From an uncultured Kangiella sp. (GTDB taxonomy: Bacteria > Pseudomonadota > Gammaproteobacteria > Enterobacterales > Kangiellaceae): DNA of 64,000 nucleotides. The position numbers and the translations under genes were made by a program. This document shows, one piece after another, positions 7,648 through 16,693 of this stretch (position 1 is its first letter; every line of letters starts with the position of its first letter). The DNA lies in contig CANMKR010000003.1 of assembly GCA_947498625.1 (NCBI GenBank), positions 186,001-250,000 on the forward strand. Reading direction: 5' to 3'. Under the pieces are notes generated by a model that saw only the letters and a list, made by a program, of their open reading frames with translations, did no database searches and had not been told where the DNA came from.

Positions 7648-8304
7648 TCATTCGAAACAACCTTGATAATCGCAATAATTTAAACGCTCATGCTTTAAAA
7701 TTATATACTCTAAACCGCGCTTGGCTTCTTCTATATCTTCTTCATATAAATGCTCTGAACGATATAAATCACCATAGCGGCTTCTTTGTTTTTCTATTTC
7801 TATTTGCGCTGTTCGTCTTTCTTCTTCCGTGATTTCTGGGTCACTTAGCTTATCGGTGTTCCAACGTATTTGATATTGAGCATCGTCCATCGAAGTTCTA
7901 TGATCTTCGAGTTCTTCGATCGCTTCATCAAGCTTTTTCTCAGCAGTATAAATTTCTTTGCCCGCGTTATAGCCATCCAAAAAATCTGTTGGGTCTAGGT
8001 TCCACTCTCGGCAGCTGTGTCTGTAGTAGCCACCATTTTTACCAAAAGCGTAACCGCTAATTGCAGTACAAAACTCTAAAGTACCTTTGTAATGACCTGT
8101 GGTGTATTTTGATTTGGGAGGAATAACACCACCAATCTCTTTACACTCTTGCGCATATTCATCATATTGCTTTAACGAGAAACCTCGCTTGCCTTCATCA
8201 TAACCACGAGCTTGCCAATCGGTCATGGCGCAATCTTCCACCGTTAATGACGAACAAGATGACAAGATAAAAATTAGCAATACAGCTGAAATTAGTTGTT
8301 TCAT
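7648..8304 (-). CDS. DUF2799 domain lipoprotein
   Basis: 218-residue predicted lipoprotein: a hydrophobic signal followed by the lipobox LSSC (Cys17). Residues 20-110 match the DUF2799 pattern: CAMTDWQARGYDEGKRG, then YAQECKEIGG, YTTGHYKGTLEFC and YYRHSC, with regularly spaced cysteines and glycines. From about residue 120 a charged coiled-coil region follows. AAGGGAAA precedes the start codon. Function of the domain is unknown; export and lipid anchoring are well supported. It lies directly downstream of the tsf terminator on the same strand, as part of the accessory segment. Confidence 0.82.
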   Translation of the reverse strand: MKQLISAVLLIFILSSCSSLTVEDCAMTDWQARGYDEGKRGFSLKQYDEYAQECKEIGGVIPPKSKYTTGHYKGTLEFCTAISGYAFGKNGGYYRHSCREWNLDPTDFLDGYNAGKEIYTAEKKLDEAIEELEDHRTSMDDAQYQIRWNTDKLSDPEITEEERRTAQIEIEKQRSRYGDLYRSEHLYEEDIEEAKRGLEYIILKHERLNYCDYQGCFE

Positions 8305-8348
8305 TGGTTTCCCTTAATACTTTAGTAATACTTTTTTTAATACTAACA

Positions 8349-8387
8349 AAAAAGCCGCGGCATTTTAGGATGCTGCGGCTTTTTTTT
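8349..8387 (-). terminator. Rho-independent terminator of rpsB-tsf
   Basis: A long stem, AAAAAGCCGC (8349-8358) pairing with GCGGCTTTTT (8375-8384), is extended inward by GCA/TGC. Read on the minus strand it ends in a T-run just past tsf. It separates tsf from the accessory genes and from pyrH. Confidence 0.88.
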
Positions 8388-8428
8388 GCGTTTCTCAAAA
8401 AAGAAGTTCAAATGGTTTTCTTAAAAAA

Positions 8429-9295
8429 TTAAGCACCCATTTGAGCTGCAACTTCAGCAGCAAAATCTTCTTCTTTCTTCTCGATGCCTTCACCTACCTC
8501 AAAACGAGTGTAAGAAACTACGTCAGCACCAGCAGCTTTTACTAGCTTACCAACTGTAGTTGAAGGATCTTTAATGAACCCTTGACCTTCAAGAGTAATT
8601 TCACCGATGAATTTGTTGATACGACCACCAATCATTTTTTCAATGATATTTTCTGGTTTGCCTGCCATGTCAGGTAATTCACGAATGATTGATTTTTCTT
8701 TCTCGATTACCGCAGGATCAACGTCATCAGCTTTGTTGAACTGAGGGTTAGCAGCCGCAACGTGCATTGCAACATCTTTTGCTAAATCTTCAGAACCGCC
8801 TGCTAATGAAACGATAACGCCGATACGGCCACCGTGGATGTAACCTGCAAGGTTATCACCTTCAACTTTAGTAACACGACGAACTGTGATGTTCTCACCG
8901 ATTTTCGCAACTAAGTTAGCACGTGCAGTTTCAACAGATTCGCCAGAAGCCAATGCAGTGTCATTTAAAGTAGCTACGTCAGCAATACCTTTTTCTAATG
9001 CTAAATCAGCAACCGCGTTTGCGAAACCCATGAAATTTTCGTCACGAGCAACGAAGTCAGTTTCAGAGTTGATTTCAACTAAAACACCAACGCCGTTTGC
9101 AGTGCGCGATAAGATAACACCTTCAGCCGCAACACGACCCGCTTTCTTAGCAGCTTTAGCAGCGCCAGATTTACGCATGTTATCGATTGCAACTTCAATG
9201 TCACCGTTAGTTTCAACTAGAGCTTTCTTACACTCCATCATGCCAGCGCCAGTGCGCTCACGTAATTCTTTAACTAATGCAGCAGTAATTGCCAT
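8429..9295 (-). CDS. tsf: Elongation factor Ts
   Basis: Cytosolic guanine-nucleotide exchange factor that reloads EF-Tu with GTP during translation elongation. The 288-residue protein begins with the diagnostic [19 protein letters not shown] (residues 9-27). The exchange-site motif [10 protein letters not shown] is at about 79-88, and the dimerisation core and C-terminal module follow. It is immediately followed by a strong terminator. It lies 225 bases downstream of rpsB, and that spacer has elaborate inverted repeats that could affect how much tsf message is made or kept. Gene order rpsB-tsf is conserved in nearly all bacteria. Confidence 0.98.
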   Translation of the reverse strand: MAITAALVKELRERTGAGMMECKKALVETNGDIEVAIDNMRKSGAAKAAKKAGRVAAEGVILSRTANGVGVLVEINSETDFVARDENFMGFANAVADLALEKGIADVATLNDTALASGESVETARANLVAKIGENITVRRVTKVEGDNLAGYIHGGRIGVIVSLAGGSEDLAKDVAMHVAAANPQFNKADDVDPAVIEKEKSIIRELPDMAGKPENIIEKMIGGRINKFIGEITLEGQGFIKDPSTTVGKLVKAAGADVVSYTRFEVGEGIEKKEEDFAAEVAAQMGA

Positions 9296-9364
9296 GATAT
9301 TTTCTCCGGTTTGACCAATGGCCCTTATATGGAACCATTTATCAGAAATTCAATAGATTCAAAT

Positions 9365-9383
9365 TTGGTACGGATGGTACCAA
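9365..9383 (-). other. Hairpin in tsf leader
   Basis: TTGGTAC (9365-9371) pairs perfectly with GTACCAA (9377-9383) over a 5-base loop, about 70 bases before the tsf start codon. There is no T-run, so it is not a terminator. Confidence 0.5.
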
Positions 9384-9410
9384 TTCGCTTAACTAGCAAT
9401 AACTTTGCGA

Positions 9411-9509
9411 AAAGCTCAAGAGCGCGGCGGATACTATTAAAATAGCGGAGATTACCTAATAGGTAATTGAGCAGATTTTCATAGTATCCAACAAAGCTAT
9501 TGAGCTTTG
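9411..9509 (-). promoter_or_regulatory. Nested, mutually exclusive RNA structures between rpsB and tsf
   Basis: Three nested perfect inverted repeats are visible: AAAGCTCAA (9411-9419) with TTGAGCTTT (9500-9508); GGATACTAT (9429-9437) with ATAGTATCC (9481-9489); and ATTACCTA (9451-9458) with TAGGTAAT (9460-9467). The outermost arm at 9500-9508 can instead form a local hairpin, CAAAGCT (9492-9498) with AGCTTTG (9503-9509). Two folds therefore compete. No T-run is present, so this looks more like a processing or translational control element than a terminator. Function is inferred. Confidence 0.55.
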
Positions 9510-9520
9510 CAGCAAGTTAT

Positions 9521-10249
9521 TTACTCAGCAGCTACAAATTCTTCAGAAGAATCAGCTGTCGTTGCAGAAGCTTGCTTGCCGTCAAGAACCGCATCAGCAA
9601 CAGCGCCACAGTACAAACGAATCGCACGAATCGCATCATCGTTACCTGGGATGATGTAATCAACGCCTTTAGGGTTAGTATTAGTATCAACTACTGCTAC
9701 TACTGGAATACCCATTTTGTTTGCTTCTGCGATAGCGATGTTTTCGTGGTCTGCGTCTACAACGAATAATACGTCTGGAAGACCGCCCATATTCTTGATA
9801 CCACCGATAGAGGCTTCTAACTTAGTCATTTCACGAGAACGCATTAAAGCTTCTTTCTTCGTTAAACGCTCGAAAGTGCCGTCTTCAGCTTGCTTTTCAA
9901 GATCTTTTAAACGGTTGATAGAACCACGGATAGTTTTGTAGTTCGTCAACATGCCACCTAACCAACGCTTGTCTACAAAGAACTGACCCGCACGAGTCGC
10001 TTCTTCTTTAACAATACTGCCAGCTGCACGCTTGGTGCCTACAAAAAGAATTTTACCTTTGTTCGATGCGATCTTACCTAAGTAGTTAAGAGCATCGTTG
10101 AACATTGGAACAGTTTGCTCCAAATTGATGATATGAACCTTGTTACGAGCGCCGAAAATGTATGGACGCATTTGAGGGTTCCAGAAACGAGTTTTGTGAC
10201 CGAAGTGCACACCCGCCTGTAGCATGTCACGCATACTAACTTTAGACAT
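9521..10249 (-). CDS. rpsB: Small ribosomal subunit protein uS2
   Basis: Structural protein of the 30S subunit, needed for binding of S1 and mRNA. The 242 residues show the complete family signature: [20 protein letters not shown] at the N-terminus, [29 protein letters not shown], and [19 protein letters not shown]. An AGAAAAA-type ribosome-binding region precedes the start. In gammaproteobacteria S2 represses its own operon through a leader structure, and a 200-base leader is present here. It is cotranscribed with tsf. In E. coli map lies divergently next to rpsB; here the two are about 9.6 kb apart. Confidence 0.98.
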   Translation of the reverse strand: MSKVSMRDMLQAGVHFGHKTRFWNPQMRPYIFGARNKVHIINLEQTVPMFNDALNYLGKIASNKGKILFVGTKRAAGSIVKEEATRAGQFFVDKRWLGGMLTNYKTIRGSINRLKDLEKQAEDGTFERLTKKEALMRSREMTKLEASIGGIKNMGGLPDVLFVVDADHENIAIAEANKMGIPVVAVVDTNTNPKGVDYIIPGNDDAIRAIRLYCGAVADAVLDGKQASATTADSSEEFVAAE

Positions 10250-10554
10250 AATTTTTCTCCGAATTTCGGGTTAAGCCTCCACAAACCCCATTAAGCCGAC
10301 AAATCTCTCGATTTGCACCCCGACCAATGTGACGGTTCGTGTGTGTTTTATTTAAGTAATCTTATTGAAAATCAATAAGTTACCGTTATTCGAGCGGATA
10401 ATTATAAATCAAGGATTTACCCCTATCTCAATCTCGGCGCGCATTAAACCATTTTTAGGCAACCTAAACAAGCCTAAAAGCCTTACTTTATGGGGCTTTC
10501 TACATAGTAACTTGTAACAAAATAAAGTCGCCCCCACTCATACATTTATCCCCA
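10250..10554. promoter_or_regulatory. rpsB leader and promoter region (305 bp)
   Basis: No gene is seen here. On the minus strand TTGAGA (10431-10426), 17 bases, then TTTATA (10408-10403) or the overlapping TATAAT (10406-10401) is a likely rpsB promoter, giving an approximately 145-nt leader. The leader includes a short dyad AAATC/GATTT near 10302-10313. A role in S2 autoregulation is known for E. coli rpsB and is only inferred here. Confidence 0.5.
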
Positions 10555-10608
10555 GTGTTGCGGTATATTAGCAACTATTCGCAAAACAGAGCATTCATTA
10601 TTCTAAAC

Positions 10609-12447
10609 ATGAGCCCCAATATGCTTAATTTTCTTACAGAAGTGCTTAAAAACCAGCCCAATGACTGGTTAAGACTTACGACTCACAGGCTAGATATTTA
10701 TAACGAGGAACTGGCTAAATCAGAGTTTCTGGTAAAGCTTGATTCTTTGTATGCCAATGGCTCTGTATGTGAGGCTGAGCTGAGCAATTTACCAACCGCC
10801 TACGATTATATACGTTTGGGTCATCCCCTATCTTCTGTACTGGAGTGGGCTATTGGTAAGCTGAATAAGCTACCGCCCAGCAATGTCATTAGTTTTGCTT
10901 CGCAAACCATGCCTATTATGGCGATTTTACGCAAAAACCTACTTTCTAATACTAATACGCGGATCTGTTATAAAGGTACCTTACCAGCGCAATTTGATGT
11001 TGATATTGTGCGCAATATTTATGGCTATCAGTTTGAGTTGCAAAAAGTAGGTAGCGCTGATGATATAGCCAATTTTGAAGGCTCAACGATATTTATCGAA
11101 CATAAAGAAGATGTAGCCAACTTCAATCTTGAAAACAGTGCAGATTTCATTATCAATCTGCATGATGCTTTCGGCAGCATTGTTCTAGTGACTAGTCCAA
11201 AAGCATATGACTATGTTGCTGAAATCCAGCACGTTCGTCGTCGCGAATCTATAGCTATGACACCTGCGGATTCTAATGCGGTATTACATCAATTAGCAGG
11301 ACTGCCCTACTCTGCAGCTCAATTTGATAAAGAGGAAAATCAAAAGTCTGTTATTAACACCATTAAGTCCATATCAAATGTTGATACAAATGCACAAGTA
11401 GCTTCAAGCGGTTTGTCGATCCAGTACGCTATCTTAATGGGTTTAATCCATGCTGCTATGCAAGCAGATCCAAATAAAGCAATTAAGATTATTGTGCCGC
11501 CTAATTGTTATGGCGGAACCAATGACCAAGCTCGACGCGTTGCGGCTTGTTTAGATAACGTTGAAGTATTGGACTTGCCAGTAGATGGAGGTAATGACAT
11601 GGTGCAAGGCGTTGAGAAAATTTTAACGCTAGTTGCCGAAGCTAATGCAGTGCCATTAATCATTGCGGAAATCCCTACTAATCCAAGAGTAGAAGTCCCT
11701 GAACTAGAAAAGCTAAGACAAGCTTTATCAAAGGAACGAAAATCACCCAATGGCGAGATTGCCGTTGCTCCAGTATTTATCTTGGATCAAACATTCTGCC
11801 CAAATTATCATTTTTTGGGCGATGAAGATATTTTATCGAATGTTCAAACCATTGCTTATATCAGCGGTTCTAAATTTCCTAGTGGCGGCAAATGTACCGC
11901 GGGATATTGTGTTGCCAATAAAAAAGCTGAACATTTAATGGAAAAGATTGGTTTACATTTAAAGCTCTGCGATAACCAAGCTACACCATTGCAAATGGGA
12001 ATTCTAGCAGAGCAAATGCCCTCAATGAATCAGCGCATTGCGGATGCTTATAAGAACACTCGCGCATTCGTAAATTTCATTGAAGAAAAACTACCAGAGG
12101 CCAAAATCAATTTTGTGCCTGAAGAATTAGCAGCACAAGGCTTTACCCCTTCCGTATTTTCTTTGGACTTACCTACTAAAGGCGACACTCCAGAAGAGCG
12201 AGAAGAATACAAACGAGCTTTAAATCTCAAGTTAATTAATATGATGATTACTGAGATTCCTGAAGAAAGTAAATACTGCGTTAGTTATGGTCAGTTGAAA
12301 GGCTGTTACTGGACTATTCCAGCCACATCCACGCAAGGTACAACTAAAGAGGCCGATAAAGACTATATTGCTCGTGTGGCTGTTTCAGGGAGCCTAGATT
12401 TGGCCCGTCATAAACAAGTATTCCAGCAATTCGTAGACAATTTATAA
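10609..12447 (+). CDS. Large PLP-dependent enzyme of the cystathionine synthase/lyase type
   Basis: 612 residues (630 if a GTG at 10555 is used). The C-terminal two thirds resemble the Cys/Met-metabolism PLP enzymes (MetB/MetC fold): a glycine/serine-rich cofactor loop (ASSGLSIQYA), VPPNCYGGTNDQARR, IIAEIPTNPRVEVPEL, and the PLP lysine in ISGSKFPSGGKCTAGY (codon 11872). The first 220 or so residues have no clear counterpart, making the protein about 200 residues longer than MetB. It is cytosolic with no signal peptide. The substrate is unknown; a C-S bond lyase or synthase is the family's usual chemistry. None of the possible starts (10555 GTG, 10609 ATG, 10621 ATG) has a convincing ribosome-binding site. 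Confidence 0.75.
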   Translation: MSPNMLNFLTEVLKNQPNDWLRLTTHRLDIYNEELAKSEFLVKLDSLYANGSVCEAELSNLPTAYDYIRLGHPLSSVLEWAIGKLNKLPPSNVISFASQTMPIMAILRKNLLSNTNTRICYKGTLPAQFDVDIVRNIYGYQFELQKVGSADDIANFEGSTIFIEHKEDVANFNLENSADFIINLHDAFGSIVLVTSPKAYDYVAEIQHVRRRESIAMTPADSNAVLHQLAGLPYSAAQFDKEENQKSVINTIKSISNVDTNAQVASSGLSIQYAILMGLIHAAMQADPNKAIKIIVPPNCYGGTNDQARRVAACLDNVEVLDLPVDGGNDMVQGVEKILTLVAEANAVPLIIAEIPTNPRVEVPELEKLRQALSKERKSPNGEIAVAPVFILDQTFCPNYHFLGDEDILSNVQTIAYISGSKFPSGGKCTAGYCVANKKAEHLMEKIGLHLKLCDNQATPLQMGILAEQMPSMNQRIADAYKNTRAFVNFIEEKLPEAKINFVPEELAAQGFTPSVFSLDLPTKGDTPEEREEYKRALNLKLINMMITEIPEESKYCVSYGQLKGCYWTIPATSTQGTTKEADKDYIARVAVSGSLDLARHKQVFQQFVDNL

Positions 12448-12455
12448 AAGTACAT

Positions 12456-13277
12456 ATGACAAGAATCATTGCGCTTATCTTTTTAGTCGTTATAAACAAC
12501 AATGCAAGTGCCGAGTGGACCGCTTTGGATAAAGGTTTAGAGCTTGGAAAGTTTAAAGCAAAACAACAAAGTAAAATTGCAGACTCTACGTTTACCATTT
12601 TACGGATCAACCCTGAATATTGGCAGCTAGAATTAGCTGGCAGTAGCTGGGATGCTAAAAATAAAAATCAGACCGTCAAAGAGTGGAGTCATTCACTTGG
12701 CTATAAGGCGGCTATCAATGCTGGCATGTTCGCTACTGACTATAAAACTCATATAGGCTATATGGCGAAGGCAAATGCTTTCAATAATAAACATATCAAT
12801 CGCTACCAGTCTGTAGCCGCGTTTCATCCCAAAAAAGCTGGGCTACCTAAGTTTAAAATTTACGACCTGGATCATGAAGGGACTGATGTTAACACTATAA
12901 AAGCAAACTACAGCTCAATAGTACAAAACCTGAGGCTAATCAAAAACAATGGTGAAAACCGTTGGTCGCAGCAGAATAAAAAATGGAGCGAAGCCGCGCT
13001 TGGTATTGACGCCAATGGCAATGCTCTTTTTATTTTTAGTCGAACTCCTTTTAGTATGCATGATTTTAATAAAGAACTGCTTGCGCTTAATATTGACTTG
13101 GTTGCAGCACAGCACCTTGAAGGCGGCCCGGAAGCTCAGTTATATTACCAAGATAAGCACTCAGAAATTGAACTCTACGGAAGTTTTGAAACTGGATTTG
13201 TGGAAGATGATAATAATAACTACTCTTGGCCAATACCCAACGTGATTGGTATCAAACGCCGCAACAATAAAGACTAG
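12456..13277 (+). CDS. Phosphodiester glycosidase (NAGPA/DUF2233) family protein, exported
   Basis: 273 residues with a signal peptide (about 1-19, ending ASA). The mature part matches the NAGPA/DUF2233 fold: AAINAGMFATDYKTHIGYM near residues 87-106, a central EAALGIDANGNALFIFS (about 175-191), LNIDLVAAQHLEGGPEAQLYY (about 213-233), and a final WPIPNVIGI. In the family this fold removes GlcNAc from phosphodiesters or cleaves related glycosidic or peptidoglycan linkages. The substrate here is unknown. It starts eight bases after the PLP gene and is probably cotranscribed. The likely location is the periplasm. Confidence 0.8.
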   Translation: MTRIIALIFLVVINNNASAEWTALDKGLELGKFKAKQQSKIADSTFTILRINPEYWQLELAGSSWDAKNKNQTVKEWSHSLGYKAAINAGMFATDYKTHIGYMAKANAFNNKHINRYQSVAAFHPKKAGLPKFKIYDLDHEGTDVNTIKANYSSIVQNLRLIKNNGENRWSQQNKKWSEAALGIDANGNALFIFSRTPFSMHDFNKELLALNIDLVAAQHLEGGPEAQLYYQDKHSEIELYGSFETGFVEDDNNNYSWPIPNVIGIKRRNNKD

Positions 13278-13455
13278 TAGTCATTGTGATCTTTTTCATG
13301 CTTTAAAGAATGAGTCTTAAACAAACAAGTTTTGGTTACACTCAAGCTCAGTAAAAAACAATTTTAACGATCCACATTTATTTCACTATTTTTTCATAAA
13401 AACTCTACTGGACTAATGTTTTCATGGTTTTGTTATTTTAATAGAGGAGCAAACC

Positions 13456-13983
13456 ATGAATAACATAACTCAATCTAGTTTTAAAAAATTACTATCATTA
13501 GCCGTTCTAATGACTTCTTTAGTATTTGCTAGTGCATCATTTGCTGGTGGCACAAACAACTACAAAGAAAAGAGCAAAGATATCGTCACCACCGCCGTTG
13601 AAAATGGTAACTTTAAAACTTTAGCTGCGGCCTTAGGCGCTGCAGGTTTGGTGGATACCTTGCAAAGCAAAGGCCCATTTACCGTATTTGCACCGACCGA
13701 CGAAGCTTTTGCTAAGCTACCTGCTGGTACTGTAGAAGAGCTTTTAAAGCCTGAAAACAAGGATAAATTAACAGCAATTCTAACTTACCATGTAGTCCCT
13801 GGAAAAGTTAAAGCAAAAGATGTTGTGAAATTATCCAGCGCTAAAACCGTCAACGGTCAAAGTGTTGGTATTCAAGTGAGTAATGGTAGCGTTAAAGTCG
13901 ATAATGCCACCGTCGTTGCCACTGATGTCAAAGCAAGTAATGGTGTGATTCATGTCATTGATAATGTCATTCTGCCAAAATAA
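13456..13983 (+). CDS. Secreted single-fasciclin (FAS1) domain protein
   Basis: 175 residues: a signal peptide (about 1-30, ending ASFA) followed by one complete FAS1 domain. The two conserved boxes are present: [17 protein letters not shown] (H1 box, about residues 73-89) and [14 protein letters not shown] at the end (H2 box). YHVVPGK lies between them. FAS1 domains mediate adhesion or matrix contact, and stand-alone bacterial forms are usually periplasmic or extracellular. A strong AGAGGAG ribosome-binding site precedes the ATG and a good terminator follows, so this is a stand-alone transcript. No anchor is visible. Confidence 0.92.
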   Translation: MNNITQSSFKKLLSLAVLMTSLVFASASFAGGTNNYKEKSKDIVTTAVENGNFKTLAAALGAAGLVDTLQSKGPFTVFAPTDEAFAKLPAGTVEELLKPENKDKLTAILTYHVVPGKVKAKDVVKLSSAKTVNGQSVGIQVSNGSVKVDNATVVATDVKASNGVIHVIDNVILPK

Positions 13984-14001
13984 TTAAGCGACAATACAAA
14001 T

Positions 14002-14025
14002 AGCCAGCCACGCGCTGGCTTTTTT
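14002..14025 (+). terminator. Rho-independent terminator after the fasciclin gene
   Basis: AGCCAGC (14002-14008) pairs with GCTGGCT (14014-14020), followed by a six-base T-run. It lies 19 bases after the stop codon. Confidence 0.9.
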
Positions 14026-14101
14026 GTATCTTTATTTATTAATGTAATATTTATAAGCCTGAGTTATCTTATTGACCATTAACAATGGTCTATTCGTCAT
14101 T

Positions 14102-14494
14102 ATGGATACTAAAATTCTGGTAAAAAAAGTTCTATACTGGTCAGCAACTTTAGTGATGTTCTATTTCATGCTTTACGCAGCCATTAATTATCACATCAAG
14201 CATGAGGTAATGGCTTCTTTTTTTAAGCAATTTGGATATCCTAAATACATTGTTTACCCTTTAGCGTATCTAAAAATCACAGCGCTTTTAATTATCTTAA
14301 CGAATCGATATAACAACTTAAAAGAAATGGCCTACGGCGCCTATTTCATTAACACCCTTATGGCTACCGCAGCGCATTTAGAGGCAGGCCATCAGCCGAC
14401 TCACGCTTACGTGCTAATTATTGCCGTTATCCTTTCGTATTGGTTAAGTAATCAAGTTCGAGGCAAACCTAAAAAAGACTTTTTAACTCACTAA
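14102..14494 (+). CDS. DoxX-like small membrane protein
   Basis: 130 residues with four predicted membrane helices (about 8-32, 48-67, 75-92 and 98-118). The arrangement FYFMLYAAINYHI, then FGYPKYIVYPLAYLKITALL and AYGAYFINTLMATAAHLEAG resembles the DoxX-like family of quinone-linked or redox-associated membrane proteins. The enzymatic role is uncertain. I chose ATG 14102 rather than an upstream in-frame TTG at 14072. Downstream is the VOC/GNAT pair. Confidence 0.7.
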   Translation: MDTKILVKKVLYWSATLVMFYFMLYAAINYHIKHEVMASFFKQFGYPKYIVYPLAYLKITALLIILTNRYNNLKEMAYGAYFINTLMATAAHLEAGHQPTHAYVLIIAVILSYWLSNQVRGKPKKDFLTH

Positions 14495-14581
14495 TACTAA
14501 AAGTTTCAGTTCAAAATTCAGATATTGAGATAAAAAAAAAGAAGGCGTATATTATTTCTATAATTATTGACGGAGATAATC

Positions 14582-14953
14582 ATGAAACTTGGTGCATTTT
14601 CCATAAGCCTTGCAGTAAAAGACATTCAAGCCTCCTACGATTTCTATTCAAAGCTTGGCTTTGAACAAGTGGGCGGCGACATCTCTCAGAATTATTTGAT
14701 ATTACGTAATGCTGATAATGTCATTGGACTGTTTCAAGGCATGTTCGAAGGCAATGTATTAACATTTAATCCAGGCTGGGATCAGCAATGCAATACGCTT
14801 GAATCTTTCGATGATGTTCGAGATATTCTTAAGCACTTTAAATCACAAGGTATCGAGATGTCTCATGAAGCCATCACAGGTGATTCCGGCCCTTCAAGTT
14901 TTGCTCTAGTCGATCCTGATGACAACGCTATTCTTATCGATCAGCATGTCTAA
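14582..14953 (+). CDS. VOC (glyoxalase/bleomycin-resistance) family protein
   Basis: 123 residues forming one vicinal-oxygen-chelate module: SISLAVKDIQASYDFYSKLG (residues 6-25), NYLILRNADNVIGLF in the middle, and SSFALVDPDDNAILIDQH at the C-terminus. Proteins of this type are small metal-dependent isomerases, dioxygenases or resistance proteins; the reaction cannot be named. The start ATG follows GGAGAT with ideal spacing, so an earlier in-frame start is unlikely. Its stop overlaps the next start (TAATG), coupling it to a GNAT acetyltransferase. That pairing suggests a small detoxification or resistance unit, which is inference. Confidence 0.85.
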   Translation: MKLGAFSISLAVKDIQASYDFYSKLGFEQVGGDISQNYLILRNADNVIGLFQGMFEGNVLTFNPGWDQQCNTLESFDDVRDILKHFKSQGIEMSHEAITGDSGPSSFALVDPDDNAILIDQHV

Positions 14954-15438
14954 TGATACGTAGTGCCAATAAACATGATTCGCAAGCCATCGCGAATATT
15001 TATAATCATTACATCGAAAATACCTTTATTACTTTTGAAACTGAACCTGTCGACTCAGCAGAAATTGATGCTCGCATTCAAGACACTCATACACTAAAGC
15101 TCCCCTTTTTAGTGTATGAATATCAAAAACAGGTGCTAGGCTATGCTTACGCTAGTAGATGGAAAGGTCGCTGCGCTTATCGTTTTACGGTCGAAGTAAC
15201 CGTCTATTTAGATCCAAAAGCTATTCGCCAAGGTTTTGGTCTTGCGCTTTACCAAGAACTATTTAGTCGATTAACACAACTCGGTTACCATACCGCGATT
15301 GGCGGCATTGCCCTGCCAAATCCAGCGAGTATTGCTTTGCATGAAAAAATGGGCATGAAAAAAGTTGCTCATTTCAAAGAAACTGGCAATAAATTCGATC
15401 AATGGATTGATGTTGGCTACTGGCAAAAAAACCTCTAG
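14953..15438 (+). CDS. GNAT N-acetyltransferase (phosphinothricin/methionine-sulfone type)
   Basis: 161 residues with the GNAT fold: IRSANKHDSQAIANIYNHY at the start, FTVEVTVYLDPKAIRQGFG holding the acetyl-CoA-binding loop (RQGFGLAL), and NPASIALHEKMGMKKVAHF near the end. This combination (IYNHYIENTFITFE, YASRWKGRCAYR) is typical of Pat/MddA-type enzymes that acetylate phosphinothricin, methionine sulfone or sulfoximine. The specific substrate is inferred from similarity. The ATG overlaps the VOC stop by one base, so it is translationally coupled. Confidence 0.87.
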   Translation: MIRSANKHDSQAIANIYNHYIENTFITFETEPVDSAEIDARIQDTHTLKLPFLVYEYQKQVLGYAYASRWKGRCAYRFTVEVTVYLDPKAIRQGFGLALYQELFSRLTQLGYHTAIGGIALPNPASIALHEKMGMKKVAHFKETGNKFDQWIDVGYWQKNL

Positions 15439-15496
15439 CAATAGATATTATTCAAAAAAAGCTATGCTACAATAATTTCAAACACGATATCCCGAT

Positions 15497-16693
15497 TTGA
15501 AATTGCAACTTTCTGGCAGCGATTACACTTATATCACTCTCTTCTTTATCAGCATCATGCTGGCAACTGTATTTTTGTTAAGTTACAAAACGATTCAACC
15601 TAAAAAATACACCTTAATCTGGTCACTAGTATTTGCCCTGTCAGCAATCAAAGGAGTGATCAATGCCATCAACTCCACCTTCACCGATAGAGAACTCTAT
15701 TGGATACTTATTAATGCTTTTTCGTTGTTATTACAGTGGCTAACTTGGGCTGGCTTTAGACTTAGAGCCAATCGCTCTCCGTTCGAACCAAAAGTACTAA
15801 CGGCTCTAATCTTGATAGAACTGCTTTTAATTTATTTCACTATCTTCAGTCCACATATTGGTTACAGAATGATGTTAATTCCCATTTTTGGTGGCTTAAT
15901 GATGTTCTTATGCAGCTGGGAAATTTTTAACAGTCATAATAAAACTCGACCGGCCGAAGCCGCAGCTATAGTGATATTTGCACTCTATGGATTAACGCAA
16001 ATTACCGCAGGGATAATCAGTCTGATGCAAGGCGCTGAAATCAATGCTTATTATTTAGATATGTATCGTCAAGTTAATCTACTCTTTATGCCTGCTGCCT
16101 TTACTGGCATGGGGTTATTCACTTTATTAATATTAGTCGATGACATTGGTGTAAAACTTAAAAACTTGGCTATTACTGATAGCTTAACCCAGGTGCTCAA
16201 TCGTCGCGGGTTTTATCAAAAAGCAAAATTGATGTTGGAAAAATTTACTCATAAAAATACTTGGGGCGCGGTCATTATTACTGACATCGATAATTTTAAA
16301 AAGATCAATGATCAGTATGGTCATCATGCTGGTGATAAAGCCTTAATCAGTTTCTCCAATCACCTTTCTAATAGTTTCAATGATGATGCAATTGTCGGCC
16401 GCATAGGAGGTGAAGAGTTTGTTATTTTTGTTGTAGATAACTCAATTAATGAGCAATTTAATGGGATTGACACTCTAGTAGAAAACTGTCGAAAGAACCT
16501 TCAGCATATGGATATTCAGCATGAAAAAAACATTTTTAAATTGACAGCCAGTTTCGGTATCACTGAGTTCTTATTATCTAACACTAGTATTGAAGAAAGT
16601 TTGAGAAAAGCAGATCAAGCATTATATGAAGCGAAAAATAATGGCCGAAATTGTACTGTTAACTTTAAAAATTCGACTCAAGGAGATTGCTAA
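15497..16693 (+). CDS. Membrane-anchored diguanylate cyclase (GGDEF)
   Basis: 398 residues. The first 220 or so hold about seven hydrophobic helices and no recognisable ligand-binding domain. A GGDEF domain follows (about 227-395) with the intact active motif GGEEF at 304-308, and DIDNFKKINDQYGHHAGD upstream for metal and substrate binding. The protein should therefore make cyclic di-GMP. The position of the RxxD inhibitory site is occupied by N-D-D-A, so product inhibition is probably lost. Translation seems to start at TTG 15497, without a good ribosome-binding site. The stop overlaps the next ATG, coupling it to a VOC protein. Confidence 0.9.
   Translation: MKLQLSGSDYTYITLFFISIMLATVFLLSYKTIQPKKYTLIWSLVFALSAIKGVINAINSTFTDRELYWILINAFSLLLQWLTWAGFRLRANRSPFEPKVLTALILIELLLIYFTIFSPHIGYRMMLIPIFGGLMMFLCSWEIFNSHNKTRPAEAAAIVIFALYGLTQITAGIISLMQGAEINAYYLDMYRQVNLLFMPAAFTGMGLFTLLILVDDIGVKLKNLAITDSLTQVLNRRGFYQKAKLMLEKFTHKNTWGAVIITDIDNFKKINDQYGHHAGDKALISFSNHLSNSFNDDAIVGRIGGEEFVIFVVDNSINEQFNGIDTLVENCRKNLQHMDIQHEKNIFKLTASFGITEFLLSNTSIEESLRKADQALYEAKNNGRNCTVNFKNSTQGDC

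Noticed and set aside
9500-10284. Open frames overlapping rpsB on both strands and in other phases
   Set aside because: They lie entirely within the conserved rpsB/tsf genes, have no ribosome-binding site and no recognisable protein; they are frame shadows.
10555-10608. GTG 10555 as start of the PLP enzyme
   Set aside because: No ribosome-binding site and an unusual leading segment; ATG 10609 is at least as likely. The choice is uncertain and is stated in the feature.
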